DNA of 64,000 nucleotides. Origin: Paenibacillus alba. Its GTDB lineage: Bacteria > Bacillota > Bacilli > Paenibacillales > NBRC-103111. The notes below the pieces were generated by a model. It did no database searches. It saw only the letters and a list, made by a program, of their open reading frames with translations, and was not told where the DNA came from. Numbering within the stretch: the first letter of the stretch is position 1; each line of letters starts with the position of its first letter. The position numbers were made by a program, and so were the translations under genes. Below are positions 1 through 9,152 of the stretch, piece after piece. The DNA is taken from contig NZ_JABMKZ010000020.1 in NCBI RefSeq assembly GCF_013204855.1, forward strand, positions 1-64,000, in the 5' to 3' direction.

Positions 1-125
1 GTTACCTACGTGTTACTCACCCGTCCGCCGCTAAGCATTCCCCGAAGGAAATACTCCGCTCGACTTGCATGTATTAGGCACGCCGCCAGCGTTCGTCCTG
101 AGCCAGGATCAAACTCTCCATTGTA
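1..125 (-). rRNA. 16S ribosomal RNA, 5' end (partial)
   Basis: The minus strand reads the universal 16S start (GAGTTTGATCCTGGCTCAGG), then the conserved GACGAACGCTGGCGGCGTGCC stretch in the usual order. The gene runs off the left edge, so only about the first 125 bases are present. The 5' end is placed by analogy with Bacillus 16S and is accurate to a few bases. Two promoters and a BoxA-like leader lie upstream. Confidence 0.97.
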
Positions 126-239
126 CCGAACAATTACTTGTCCGTATATTTGAAAGCTGAAATGCTCAATTGACTTGCTAGCGAGATTTTACAATCTCTT
201 TTTGAACGATTGCTCGTTCGTGCTTACTCACTCGTTGTT

Positions 240-270
240 CAGTTTTCAAAGATCAATTTCTTTCTTTTTC
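240..270 (-). promoter_or_regulatory. rRNA leader, BoxA-like antitermination region
   Basis: The minus strand reads TTGATCTTTGAAAACTGAAC. This sequence is typical of the leader or spacer of Bacillota rRNA operons, where processing and BoxA-type antitermination signals lie. The call rests on resemblance only. The rest of 126-437 shows nothing beyond the leader and the two promoters. Confidence 0.55.
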
Positions 271-296
271 CAAGCTGCTCTCGCGGCCGGAATTAC

Positions 297-326
297 AATA
301 TAGCATATTCATCCAACCAGATGCAA
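297..326 (-). promoter_or_regulatory. rRNA promoter P2 (proximal)
   Basis: On the minus strand, TTGCAT (326-321) and TATATT (302-297) are separated by 18 bases. They are followed by a GC-rich stretch and the leader. The -10 sits in an ATGCTATATTGT context that also occurs at P1. About 170 bases of leader separate it from the 16S gene. Confidence 0.85.
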
Positions 327-381
327 GCTTTTTTTTAACATTTTTCGATAAAAAATTTAGCTCGTTTTTGGCCGGATCAAC

Positions 382-410
382 AATATAGCATGGTTAATTC
401 CAGAATGCAA
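382..410 (-). promoter_or_regulatory. rRNA promoter P1 (distal)
   Basis: TTGCAT (410-405) and TATATT (387-382) are separated by 17 bases on the minus strand. The promoter shares ATGCTATATTGT and a downstream TCCGGCC with P2, so the pair looks like a tandem duplication. It starts only 28 bases past the stop codon of the small gene at 438-707. Confidence 0.85.
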
Positions 411-437
411 CTCCAATTCTACACTTATTCAACTCAA

Positions 438-707
438 CTAGCGATCAAGCACTTTTTCAACTAGTTCCTGCTCAAAGCGATCCTTCATGGCATCATTGCT
501 TGGCCCCGTAGCAAGACCGATCTCGCGAAATTCACGGATAAGCTGCTGAATATCTGTCAGGTTTCCCTCTTGGGCCAGTTGCTCCGTTACATCAATAACA
601 TGATAAGAGATAGCTTGATACGCGTCCGTGAAGCTTTGATCAACATTTGACGCACTTCGATAATCTTCATAATACCTTTTAAAAGTATCCATCAACGACT
701 CATTCAT
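438..707 (-). CDS. small unknown protein upstream of rRNA operon (89 aa)
   Basis: I do not recognise the family. The start is the ATG at 707 (MNESLMDTFKRYY), preceded by AAAGGAG about 13 bases upstream. A longer open frame extends to 800, but its extra 31 residues would lie in the leader. The product is acidic and probably helical, with no signal peptide or membrane segment. Its middle (ISYHVIDVTEQLAQEGN, LIREFREIG) suggests a helical bundle. It lies on the same strand between the SLH gene and the rRNA promoters, which start 28 bases after its stop. Nothing in the context tells its role. Confidence 0.7.
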   Translation of the reverse strand: MNESLMDTFKRYYEDYRSASNVDQSFTDAYQAISYHVIDVTEQLAQEGNLTDIQQLIREFREIGLATGPSNDAMKDRFEQELVEKVLDR

Positions 708-868
708 ATTAGGTAGTCCACTCCTTTCAAGATAGAAATCAGTTTGCCACCATAAAGGGAAAATTATGCAGCATAAAAAGCACAACAGTCCCGCTGTCAT
801 TCTTGCACAGGGGACCGTTACGTTAATCTAACCTTTTTCTGTCTCTATAATAGAACTCTTTATCTTTA

Positions 869-2077
869 TTATTTTACATCAATAGAAGTAACTTCTTGGT
901 TTTGACCTTTAAGCTGGATCAAATGACCTTGCGTGAATGAACCTAAGTTGCCAGTCAAGGCTACATTAGCAGATACATTATAAGTTGCTGTTTGATCCAC
1001 GCCATTGATGTTTTGTGTAATGGAGATTGTCGTAATTTTACCTTGGGTATTAACAGTAGTAGCTGTCAACGTACCTAAAAGGTCAAAGGTCTGGTTTACT
1101 TGCCCCATCTTCGTTACTTCAAGAAATACAACCGTATTGTTGAATGTACGAACCTTCACTTCATCGCCAACCTGCAAAGCCGAAGCTGCGACTTTCACAC
1201 CATTGCGCAAAATGAAAGCATCCGGGTGCAGCACATATTTTGTAGAAACGCCTGCTTTGGTAACGGAAAGGACATTATTGTAAACGACAGCATCTACAGT
1301 ACCCGTGCTCGAATTTTGATCTTCAGGCAATTGATTGCCTGTACGATCCAATAAAGCTGCTAACTGAGCTCTAGTAACGGATTGTCCTGGACGGAACGTG
1401 TTATCCTCGAAGCCGTCAACTAAACCTTTTTCGATAGCTTCTTTCACATAGCCAACGGATCCGGCCGGAATTTGCTTCGCATCTTTAAAGGTAAGCGTTG
1501 AATTCATTCTCGCTTTTGCTTCGGATTCCAATTTCAGTGCTTTGACAAGCAGCGTAGTTGCCCATAGACGATCCGCTTCTTTTTGTGGTTGAACGGAGTC
1601 ATCATTTTCCGTGAAGAGATCATTTTCCAACGCAACAGCTACATAACCTACTGCCCATGAAGGAATTTTGTCAGCATCCTTGAAGTTCAGTTTCGTTTGC
1701 ATTTCTGCAGGCGATTCCGCTAGTTCGCGCAATCCCATTAAACGAACGGCTGCCGTAATTGCCTCAATACGAGAAACCGAGTTATCCGGCTTGAAAGTTC
1801 CATCTTCATATCCTTCAAAAACACGCTTGGATGCTAAGCTAGCTATGTAACGCATAGCCCATTGAGCGCTCTTGAGATCGTCAAAGTTAATGCGGATTTG
1901 AATATTGCCTTTTACGTCAACATTTTGATTATAGTTAGTTTTGCTGTTATTATTGTTGTTGTTTTTCCCATGATCATCACGATCATTTCCTTTGGCAAAC
2001 GCTGCTGAAGCGCCTCCCATTACCATTGTCAGTACAAGTCCTGTTGCTACAGCTTTTTTCAATAAATTCTTTTTCAT
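869..2077 (-). CDS. S-layer homology (SLH) domain cell-wall protein
   Basis: A secreted 402-residue protein with a clear Sec signal peptide (KK start, hydrophobic core at residues 9-21, cleavage after AFA near 28). An Asn-rich charged linker follows at 30-55. Three SLH repeats cover about 75-250: the first and third carry FEGYEDGTFKPDNSVSR and VDGFEDNTFRPGQSVTR, and the middle one is divergent. SLH triplets bind pyruvylated secondary cell-wall polymer, so the protein should be anchored on the cell surface. The C-terminal 150 residues are beta-rich and of unknown function. The RBS GGGAGAGGG precedes the ATG. It is divergent from the FAD oxidoreductase gene. Confidence 0.9.
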   Translation of the reverse strand: MKKNLLKKAVATGLVLTMVMGGASAAFAKGNDRDDHGKNNNNNNSKTNYNQNVDVKGNIQIRINFDDLKSAQWAMRYIASLASKRVFEGYEDGTFKPDNSVSRIEAITAAVRLMGLRELAESPAEMQTKLNFKDADKIPSWAVGYVAVALENDLFTENDDSVQPQKEADRLWATTLLVKALKLESEAKARMNSTLTFKDAKQIPAGSVGYVKEAIEKGLVDGFEDNTFRPGQSVTRAQLAALLDRTGNQLPEDQNSSTGTVDAVVYNNVLSVTKAGVSTKYVLHPDAFILRNGVKVAASALQVGDEVKVRTFNNTVVFLEVTKMGQVNQTFDLLGTLTATTVNTQGKITTISITQNINGVDQTATYNVSANVALTGNLGSFTQGHLIQLKGQNQEVTSIDVK

Positions 2078-2121
2078 TACAAGTTCCCTCTCCCTTATTC
2101 ATATTATTTCATAAATAAAAT

Positions 2122-2142
2122 GGAGCCTTCGCGAAGGGTTCC
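2122..2142. promoter_or_regulatory. inverted repeat in SLH gene leader
   Basis: A 21-base near-perfect inverted repeat centred on CGCG (GGA-G-CCTTCGCGAAGG-G-TTCC) lies 45 bases upstream of the SLH start codon, between two divergent genes. It could be an operator or an mRNA hairpin. No known motif was matched. Confidence 0.4.
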
Positions 2143-2301
2143 TGGTTATGCTAAAACAATTCGCCTTGCCCAGTTTGTTTTTGGGGGTGGAGGGTAAATC
2201 TTCTAAATTTCTAATTTCGGAGCCAATGCATAGAACTATTAAATCCACGCTGAAACTGATAAACTTAAACCATCAAAGACTATCGCCAAAGGAGCTAACA
2301 C

Positions 2302-3957
2302 ATGCGTTTACGTAATCCTCGAGCTCTGCTCGTTATTGCTCTTGCCGTTCTATTTATTGCTTTATCCGTTTTTTCGTTTAGCAAAATTTGGCCGAAGCAA
2401 GGAAATCTCGAACCCCTGGCGGTTTCTACTCCTACCACACATCACGATACTCCAAATGCCAGCGATGTCCCAACAGCACCTATAGTAGGAACAAAAAATA
2501 ATAACGTTAACACATATCCGACTGAGCAAGTAGATGTTGTCATAATTGGCAGCGAGCTGGAGGGACTTTATTTGGCCCGAGCAGCAGCAGATGAAGACTT
2601 GAAGGTTAAGATTCTAGATCCTCACAAAGATTTTGGCGGTCAGATTCTTCAGAGCCAAATGTTATTTCTGGATGAGACCCGTGACGATCAAGGGCATCTG
2701 CTCGTGCAAGGGCGTGTCAAAGAGCTATTCGACGGTTTCCGAAATGCCAAGATTCGCAAGCTTCCCGAATTCGCGACATATATGAATAAATTAGTCAAAG
2801 ACATTCCGATTGAATCCGGCATTGTCATTAATGAAGTTGAACAAATCAGCACACCGGACAATATGCACAAAATCGGTTCCATCATATATTCGAATGAGCA
2901 AAACGAGAAAAAGAAAATCACAGCCACTTATTGGGTTGAGAATAGCGATTATGCCGCACTGATCAGTCGCTTGGACGCGAAACGGCTTCCAGGACTAGAG
3001 AAGTTTTACGGTCAGAAAGATATCGAATATATGAGCGCCGGCATGATGATGAAGTTCAAGAACGTCGATTGGAAGAAATTCAATACTGCTTTTAACTTAT
3101 TGAAGCCAGAAGAGAAATCGAAGCAATTCGGCGGCGGTTATGTCAGTGACAGTTTCGCTATCGGTTTAAGCGGCATGACCAAAGCTTATCACCCGTCGAA
3201 TGATCGTGTTTTTCTCAGAGGATTAAATGCCGTGAATCAGCGGGATGGCGATGTGTTAATTAACGCGCTTCTTGTATATACCGTCGATCCTGCGAAACCT
3301 GAATCCATCCAGGACGCCGTTGCGCTTGGCAACAAAGAAACGGCTTTGATTCTGCCTCACTTCCGTAAAACCTTACCTGGCTGGGAGCATGCAGAACTAG
3401 GCGAGCTTCCTACGTACCCTTATGTTCGTGAATATAATCATTATGAGATGGATTATGTACTTAAACCGTCTGACCTGCTTTCAGGAACCATGTTCTGGGA
3501 TAATGTCAGTATTGGCGGCTATCCACTGGATTTACAGGGCACCAGCGCCAATAAGTGGGGCATTGAAATGGGACGTCCGGATAAATATGGCATGCCGCTG
3601 CGCAGCTTTTTGCTTAAAAATTACGACAATGTCATCGCGGCTGGTAAAAATGTCGGTTCCTCCGCAATCGCGTACGGAAGCACAAGAATTCAACCGAATA
3701 CGAGCTTAGCAGCTGAATCCATCGGTGTTATCTTAGGTCAATTGCATGGCAAGCAAAAGCTAAGGGAAATTACACCTGAAGAGATGGCTAAGCTTCAACA
3801 ATATTTATCACTCCACTATCAAATCAAATTAACTGGGGTAACCGGTACGAATAAAATCAGCGGCTGGAATGAAGAAGAAATCCGAAAGCTGGATACGGGC
3901 GAAATCACTTATCCGAGCTATATTCAAACCAGAAAAAAGCCAGTTCCCAAAAAATGA
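2302..3957 (+). CDS. membrane-anchored FAD-dependent oxidoreductase
   Basis: A 551-residue protein with an N-terminal membrane anchor (about 9-28), a Pro/Thr-rich linker (35-75), and a dinucleotide-binding fold from residue 77. The usual GxGxxG appears as GSELEG, so the second glycine is replaced. A C-terminal block with TRIQPNTSLAAESIG and GQLHG resembles the FAD_oxidored family, in which this part closes over the FAD. The anchor suggests that the catalytic domain faces outward or is tethered at the membrane, which is unusual for this family. The substrate is unknown. A terminator follows directly, so the gene is probably transcribed alone. Confidence 0.75.
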   Translation: MRLRNPRALLVIALAVLFIALSVFSFSKIWPKQGNLEPLAVSTPTTHHDTPNASDVPTAPIVGTKNNNVNTYPTEQVDVVIIGSELEGLYLARAAADEDLKVKILDPHKDFGGQILQSQMLFLDETRDDQGHLLVQGRVKELFDGFRNAKIRKLPEFATYMNKLVKDIPIESGIVINEVEQISTPDNMHKIGSIIYSNEQNEKKKITATYWVENSDYAALISRLDAKRLPGLEKFYGQKDIEYMSAGMMMKFKNVDWKKFNTAFNLLKPEEKSKQFGGGYVSDSFAIGLSGMTKAYHPSNDRVFLRGLNAVNQRDGDVLINALLVYTVDPAKPESIQDAVALGNKETALILPHFRKTLPGWEHAELGELPTYPYVREYNHYEMDYVLKPSDLLSGTMFWDNVSIGGYPLDLQGTSANKWGIEMGRPDKYGMPLRSFLLKNYDNVIAAGKNVGSSAIAYGSTRIQPNTSLAAESIGVILGQLHGKQKLREITPEEMAKLQQYLSLHYQIKLTGVTGTNKISGWNEEEIRKLDTGEITYPSYIQTRKKPVPKK

Positions 3958-3962
3958 GAAAG

Positions 3963-3998
3963 CGTGCATTCGTTCTTCGGAACGGTGCACGTTTTTTT
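3963..3998 (+). terminator. Rho-independent terminator after FAD oxidoreductase
   Basis: GTGCA and CGTTC pair with GAACG and TGCAC around a TTCG tetraloop, with one small bulge, followed by seven T residues. Confidence 0.9.
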
Positions 3999-4084
3999 AG
4001 TTGTCAAATGCGCCATCACCCCATATAATAAGCAATATACTTATTATCACTTACAAACGCTTAAGCGAAAGGAGTTATAACGCC

Positions 4085-4861
4085 TTGTTTCAGGAAGAAC
4101 GACTTATTTCAATTGTTGAATACTTAAAATCAAATAAACGCATTACAGTAGATCTCCTATGCGAGCTCTACGATGTCTCGCGAGACACGGCGCGGCGGGA
4201 TATGGTGAAGCTCGAAGAACAAGGCCGCATCGTTCGGACTCGTGGCGGCGCCATCCTTCCAACGCTCTCCAAGGAAGTCCGCAATTATGAACAAAGGCTG
4301 CAGGAAGAATCCCTATCGAAGCTAACCATTGGCAAAGCAGCCGCACAGCTCGTGCAAGATGGCGATTACATCATGATGGATGCCTCAACTACCGTACTTC
4401 ATGCCGCTACCGCCTTAAGCTCCAAGCAGAATGTTGTTGTGACAAGCTCGATTGAAATTGCCGCTATCTTGACTCGCAAAGAGGAAACGACGATCCACAT
4501 TCTTGGCGGTGTACTCGATAACAAGCACCACAGTGTCTACGGGGCCAAAGCCATCGAAATGCTAAGTGACTACCACGTCGATAAGCTTCTCATCGGAACA
4601 TGTGGAATTACAGAGGAAGGGCTGTCTGCTCCCAACGAGGAGGACTGCTATTTGGTGCGGGCGATGATGCAGCATGCCGACCAAGTCATTGTGCTCGCAG
4701 ATCATTCCAAGTTCGGGAAACGATTATTTCACCGTGTCGTCGGTTTCGAAAGTATTGATATTCTGATTACCGATCAGGCGCTAAGCTCTGAAATTAAAGA
4801 CAAATTACTTGCAGCTGAAGTTGAAATCGTACTAGCAGGAGGAGAAAATCAAGATGATTAA
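4085..4861 (+). CDS. DeoR-family transcriptional regulator
   Basis: A repressor of the DeoR type that usually responds to a sugar phosphate. The start is TTG at 4085, ten bases after AAAGGAG; a longer frame from 4001 has no ribosome site and overlaps the terminator. The product has 258 residues. The N-terminal winged helix holds LCELYDVSRDTARRDMVKLE, the DeoR recognition signature, and RTRGGAI follows. The C-terminal sensor domain (about 75-235) has GDYIMMDASTTVLHAA and the GTCGITEEG loop of the sugar-isomerase-like fold. Its end overlaps the HAD gene by 8 bases, so it probably controls that gene and the MFS transporter after it. Confidence 0.93.
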   Translation: MFQEERLISIVEYLKSNKRITVDLLCELYDVSRDTARRDMVKLEEQGRIVRTRGGAILPTLSKEVRNYEQRLQEESLSKLTIGKAAAQLVQDGDYIMMDASTTVLHAATALSSKQNVVVTSSIEIAAILTRKEETTIHILGGVLDNKHHSVYGAKAIEMLSDYHVDKLLIGTCGITEEGLSAPNEEDCYLVRAMMQHADQVIVLADHSKFGKRLFHRVVGFESIDILITDQALSSEIKDKLLAAEVEIVLAGGENQDD

Positions 4862-5678
4862 ACTAATCGTAAGCGATTTGGACGGCACACTGCTCGATCA
4901 CAGCAAAAAAGTGAGCCCAAGGGAAATTGAAGCTTTATTAAAGGTAAAAGAAGCCGGTATAGCCTTATGTTTAGCTTCCGGGAGAATGAATGCCGAAATG
5001 CAGCAGGTGCTGGAGGAAATCGGACATCAAGCCTATTCCGTTTCACAAAACGGGGCCTTCATTCATCTGGACGATGGAAGTTTCCTGCAATCGAAGCTGT
5101 TTGAACCTACTTTGGCCTATGAGGTATATCAGGTCCTGCAAGAATTTGATCTCGTCAAGCTCATCTGTTCAGGAGAAGCCAACTATATCACTCACCTGAC
5201 ACCTGCATCCGATGCCATCCAAGCACGGACCTTCCAGCCATTCCTTGTAAAAGAGGATCTTGATCACGCCTTGCAATCAGCGTTTGCTGTATGCAAGTTC
5301 TCCATGTTTGGAGACATCGAGGTTCTCTTGGCACTGAAAGCAAGGATGCAGACCGCACTTGGGGACCAGCTAGAAATGTTTATTTCCGACAAAGATTGTC
5401 TCGATATTATGCCGCGGCGTGTGTCCAAGGGACAATCGCTGCTCGTGTTGATTGAAAAATTAGGCTTGCAGACGGATGAAATTGCCTGTATCGGTGATTC
5501 CTTCAACGATGTCTCCATGTTCGGAATCACCCCCCACAGCTTCGCGATGAAGGGTGCTCATCCGGAAGTGAAGCAGCAAGCGGCTTATCAGGTAGAGTCC
5601 GTCGCTGAAGCCATTGCCCATGTATTTACTCATAACCACAAATTTGCGGCATCACAAAAAGGAATTACTCAATCATGA
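4854..5678 (+). CDS. Cof-type HAD-superfamily phosphatase
   Basis: A cytoplasmic haloacid-dehalogenase-like phosphatase of the Cof subfamily, 274 residues, the usual length. Motif I is SDLDGT with the nucleophile and acid aspartates at 8 and 10. Motif II is LASGR. Lys-containing motif III lies near RVSKGQSL and motif IV is GDSFNDVSMF. The large C2b cap lies between motifs II and III. Members remove phosphate from sugar phosphates and related compounds; the substrate cannot be told. AGGAGGAG lies eight bases before the ATG inside the end of the DeoR gene, and its stop overlaps the MFS start (ATGA). Confidence 0.93.
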   Translation: MIKLIVSDLDGTLLDHSKKVSPREIEALLKVKEAGIALCLASGRMNAEMQQVLEEIGHQAYSVSQNGAFIHLDDGSFLQSKLFEPTLAYEVYQVLQEFDLVKLICSGEANYITHLTPASDAIQARTFQPFLVKEDLDHALQSAFAVCKFSMFGDIEVLLALKARMQTALGDQLEMFISDKDCLDIMPRRVSKGQSLLVLIEKLGLQTDEIACIGDSFNDVSMFGITPHSFAMKGAHPEVKQQAAYQVESVAEAIAHVFTHNHKFAASQKGITQS

Positions 5679-6862
5679 AAAAACTTCTCTTCATGGCCTG
5701 TTTGTCCTACTTATTGACAGGCTGCACTCACGTTATTTTCGGAGCTGTTCTGCCCGAATTACTGGCTCATTACGGCCGCAGCTACAGTGACGGAGGCCTG
5801 CTGGTCTTCCTGCAATTCGGCGGCTTTCTCCTCGGCGTGCTCAGCATGCCCGCTCTCAGTCGGCGAATTAGCCGCAGAAACACGCTAACGTCGGCATTTG
5901 GCCTGCTCTTTTTGGCCATGGTTTGCATCGTTCTATTGCCTCCGTGGCCGCTCGCCGTAGCTCTTACTTTCTTGGCTGGCGTTGCTTTCGGCCTTGTTGA
6001 AGCCAGTATCAGCACGTTCGTTCTGATGGCTGCAAAGGACCAACAAGCGATGGCTTTCAGCAAGCTTGAAGTGTTTTTTGGACTTGGCGCTTTAATTATG
6101 CCGCTCGTATCCAGTATTTTGATTGCCAACGATTTATGGAAATACGGCTTCATGCTGCTCGGTTTAAGCGCGCTCGTCACAGGCTTCGTCTGGTCGAAGA
6201 TTTCCTTAGGCGAACATGATGAGTTGTTAGCCCATCGGGCAGATCGCTCCAAGCAAGCCGTGAAGCCTCCTTCACTTACCAGAAGCTCGCTAACCTTTCT
6301 AGTCCTATTCATGATTGTGTTCTTCCTATATGTAGGCATGGAGAATACGATTGTGAATTTCTTGCCATCAATCTTTATCGATCATCTGCATGTCTCCAGC
6401 TCCGTCTCCACGCTTGCGGTTACGGCGTATTGGCTGGCTATGGTCATTGGGCGTGTATTCGCAGGCGTTCTTGCTGAGAAATTCACCTATTTCCGTTACT
6501 TGATCATCTCATTCTCCGCAGGTTTGATCACAGTCCTCTTATGGCTGTTTAGTTCGGAGCTATGGAGCAGCTTCGCGGTCGTGCTGTTGCTCGGATTATT
6601 TATGTCCGGCATGTATGCTGTTGCCCTTATTTATGCGAATCAGTTGCTTCCAGGCCGTACCGAACAAGTAACAAGCACGCTGATTGCAGCCGGGGGCTTA
6701 GGCGGTTCCGTTATTCCTTTAGGTGTCGGTTGGGGGATGGACCACATTCAGGTCGGGGTCTCCATATGGTTTGTACTTATCGGCATGGGCTTGGTTTTGG
6801 GAATTATTTTATATTCTAGAAAGTCGAATACTCAGGCTCAGGTTTCCACATCCCATTCATAA
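5675..6862 (+). CDS. MFS transporter, sugar-permease-like
   Basis: A 395-residue membrane protein with about 12 hydrophobic segments and a basic loop after segment 2 (SRRISRRNT) typical of the major facilitator superfamily. The GLVEASISTFVL stretch and overall length recall the fucose-permease/YfkF group, but the substrate is an inference. The start codon overlaps the HAD stop, so the two are translationally coupled. With the DeoR regulator and phosphatase this suggests uptake of a sugar or polyol whose phosphate is sensed by the repressor. Confidence 0.85.
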   Translation: MKKLLFMACLSYLLTGCTHVIFGAVLPELLAHYGRSYSDGGLLVFLQFGGFLLGVLSMPALSRRISRRNTLTSAFGLLFLAMVCIVLLPPWPLAVALTFLAGVAFGLVEASISTFVLMAAKDQQAMAFSKLEVFFGLGALIMPLVSSILIANDLWKYGFMLLGLSALVTGFVWSKISLGEHDELLAHRADRSKQAVKPPSLTRSSLTFLVLFMIVFFLYVGMENTIVNFLPSIFIDHLHVSSSVSTLAVTAYWLAMVIGRVFAGVLAEKFTYFRYLIISFSAGLITVLLWLFSSELWSSFAVVLLLGLFMSGMYAVALIYANQLLPGRTEQVTSTLIAAGGLGGSVIPLGVGWGMDHIQVGVSIWFVLIGMGLVLGIILYSRKSNTQAQVSTSHS

Positions 6863-6864
6863 TG

Positions 6865-6910
6865 AAAGAACCTCCAACCCACATGAAGTGGATCGGAGGT
6901 TCTTTTTTAT
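6865..6910. terminator. bidirectional terminator between MFS and YpmS-like genes
   Basis: A 10-bp stem AAGAACCTCC/GGAGGTTCTT with a T run downstream on the plus strand and a shorter one on the minus strand. It can serve both converging genes. Confidence 0.88.
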
Positions 6911-6954
6911 TTATAGATAAGGCCTGAAATTCGTGTAAAAATCGGTTGCTTTCC

Positions 6955-7500
6955 TTAACGCAATGCCTTTAATTGAACGACCACAGCTTTCTCCTCGAAA
7001 ACGACGTTCTTCACCCCAATGAGAAGCGGCAAGTGGTCTTCGATTGAAAAAACGATAGGATCCAGATGCAGCCACTCACTCGGTATCTTCGTGCCTTTCA
7101 CACTTGTACTCACATGTTGAATGCTCATGTTTGGTGAATGATAAGCAAGTGTGAACATCATTTTCGCGGAAATGGGTAATTTGTCATGCCAACGAAGATT
7201 CAAATCCGCCTCGAGATTAGATCCATTCAGTGTGAGCTTAGCTCCTTCCAAGCGGAAATCATGAGGAAGGACTTGGTGCTCAGCCAACTGCTTCTTGACC
7301 AAATCATTGATGTCTTGCTCGGTGAGCTGAACTTCCAGCTTCCGACTCTTGACGATCTCTGCGATCTTACTGGGGATCGAAATCTCCTTATAATCTAGAT
7401 TCAAAGCCTCCGTTGGCTTGACCTGCCAGATGATAAACATCGGAGCACCGATTAAAATAACAAGCAGGATTAGCATAAAAATAAATCGTTTCCTCAGCAC
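6955..7500 (-). CDS. YpmS-like DUF2140 membrane-anchored protein
   Basis: A 181-residue protein with one N-terminal membrane segment (about 7-26) and an extracytoplasmic domain. The layout (LTEQDINDLVKKQL, the LEADLNLRW strand, and a C-terminal LIGVKNVVFEE) matches the DUF2140 family known from Bacillus YpmS, whose role is unknown. The start is GTG at 7500, with GGGGAGC upstream. It lies 48 bases downstream of the helicase gene on the same strand with no terminator between, so they may share a transcript. Confidence 0.75.
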   Translation of the reverse strand: MLRKRFIFMLILLVILIGAPMFIIWQVKPTEALNLDYKEISIPSKIAEIVKSRKLEVQLTEQDINDLVKKQLAEHQVLPHDFRLEGAKLTLNGSNLEADLNLRWHDKLPISAKMMFTLAYHSPNMSIQHVSTSVKGTKIPSEWLHLDPIVFSIEDHLPLLIGVKNVVFEEKAVVVQLKALR

Positions 7501-7548
7501 GTTCAGCTCCCCACAGATAACAAGTTGGACTAGCCCGCAGCACTAGGG

Positions 7549-8967
7549 CTACTCTTTGTTCTGCTGCTTCTCCTTAAGCCAGCGAGGAGCGCCCTTGCTT
7601 TTGCGCTCACGCTCGCGCTGAGCTTTGCTGACGGCCTTGCCCGCGGCTGCCGGCTTGCCTGGGGCAGCAGTGCCTGCGCCTGCGCGCGCGTCAGACGGCG
7701 CAGCACTAGTGCGCACCGCGCCCGCCTCAGCGGCGCCATCGCGCTCGCTGGCGGAGCCGCTGCGCGTAGGCGCTGCGCCGCTAGGGCGCGCAGCTTCACG
7801 GCGGCTGCGCATCGTAGCCGCACTGCGATCTTGGGCCGGATCAACGAGTCGGCCCTCGTACATCGCCTTCGGCGAGATCGTGATCCCGAGCTGTTTCTCG
7901 AATTTGTCGAGAATGAACTGCTCCTTGGAGGTCACGATAGAAATGGTCGTTCCTTGACGTCCCATCCGACCTGTCCGACCTACGCGGTGAAGATAATACT
8001 CCGCATTCGTTGCAGGATCCAAGTGGAAGACGTGCGTTACGCCCTCAATATCTAAGCCGCGCGCCGCCACATCCGTCGCCAGCAGCAGCTGGAATTTGCC
8101 CTCACGGAAATTCCCCATCACTTTAGCCCGATCTTGTTTGCTAGCCTCACCGTACAAAGCTTCGACAGACAAACCAACATATTGAAGCTTGCCCACCACT
8201 TGCGCAATATCATCGGTAACATTGATAAAAACAATCGCCGATGTTGGTTTAATTAAACGAACAAGTCGTCGCAGCGTATCGATCTTCTCGCGCTCTTGGC
8301 ATACAACGTACATATGCTCCAGCGTTTCGGCTGTGCGCTGATTCGGATTGATTTTGATAATAACAGGTTCCTTGAGCCACCGGCCTGCCGCCTGCTCTGT
8401 GCTTGGGGGAATTGTCGCCGACACAAAAACCATCTGACTGGACTTCAGCATTCCCTTCAGAACAGATTCAACGTCCTGCATAGAACCAAGCTCGAAGACT
8501 TGGTCGACTTCATCAACGATGCCGATTTTCACATGATGCAGCGTCAACTTCCTTATTTTCATAAGCTCAAGCAACCGCCCCGGTGTACCTACTACGATAT
8601 GCGGGTGAAGCCGCAGCTTCTCAACTTGTCTAACGATGGCAGCTCCGCCGATCAACGATTGTGAACGTATAGGTCCACCTTCCGTCAGCTTCTCAATCTC
8701 TTGCATAATTTGCATGCCCAGCTCCCTAGTCGGGACTACGACAAGGACTTGCAATTGCTTTTGTGCGGGATCAATTCGCTCCAAGGCTGGCAGCAGATAG
8801 GCTAATGTTTTGCCTGTACCTGTTTGAGACTGAATAATAGCATCTTTGCCTTGTTTTAAAACGGGAATTCCTTCCGCCTGAATCGGTGTCGGCTCCTCTA
8901 TGCCTAATTGTTGCAATTTATCTAAATAAGTCTGATCAATTTGCAGTTGTTCAAAGCTTGTACTCAA
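7549..8967 (-). CDS. DEAD-box ATP-dependent RNA helicase
   Basis: A 472-residue helicase with all core motifs in order: Q motif (SFEQL...PTPIQ), Walker A SQTGTGKT at 47-54, PTRELG, TPGR, motif II as DEVD, SAT, VAARGLD and HRVGRTGR near 330. It should unwind RNA in ribosome assembly, mRNA decay or cold adaptation, like CshA/CshB/YfmL. The start is TTG at 8967 with AAAAGGGG upstream. The tail from about residue 385 is a low-complexity Ala/Arg/Ser/Gly/Pro run encoded by very GC-rich DNA, followed by a Lys-rich end; such tails bind RNA. The gene is flanked upstream by a family A repeat element. Confidence 0.95.
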   Translation of the reverse strand: MSTSFEQLQIDQTYLDKLQQLGIEEPTPIQAEGIPVLKQGKDAIIQSQTGTGKTLAYLLPALERIDPAQKQLQVLVVVPTRELGMQIMQEIEKLTEGGPIRSQSLIGGAAIVRQVEKLRLHPHIVVGTPGRLLELMKIRKLTLHHVKIGIVDEVDQVFELGSMQDVESVLKGMLKSSQMVFVSATIPPSTEQAAGRWLKEPVIIKINPNQRTAETLEHMYVVCQEREKIDTLRRLVRLIKPTSAIVFINVTDDIAQVVGKLQYVGLSVEALYGEASKQDRAKVMGNFREGKFQLLLATDVAARGLDIEGVTHVFHLDPATNAEYYLHRVGRTGRMGRQGTTISIVTSKEQFILDKFEKQLGITISPKAMYEGRLVDPAQDRSAATMRSRREAARPSGAAPTRSGSASERDGAAEAGAVRTSAAPSDARAGAGTAAPGKPAAAGKAVSKAQRERERKSKGAPRWLKEKQQNKE

Positions 8968-9152
8968 TGTATGAAACCCCTTTTCTCTTCCTGCCTAATG
9001 ACTCTATTATATGTCACACCGCAAAGTGTTACAAATAAACATCGGGATAAAAGCAGAAACGGAGCTCGACCCAAGGCTATTTGTAAGGAATGCGATATGT
9101 AGGGAATGCGCCAGCATATAGGCAATGCCCGTGGCTCACTGGTTTTGGAAAA

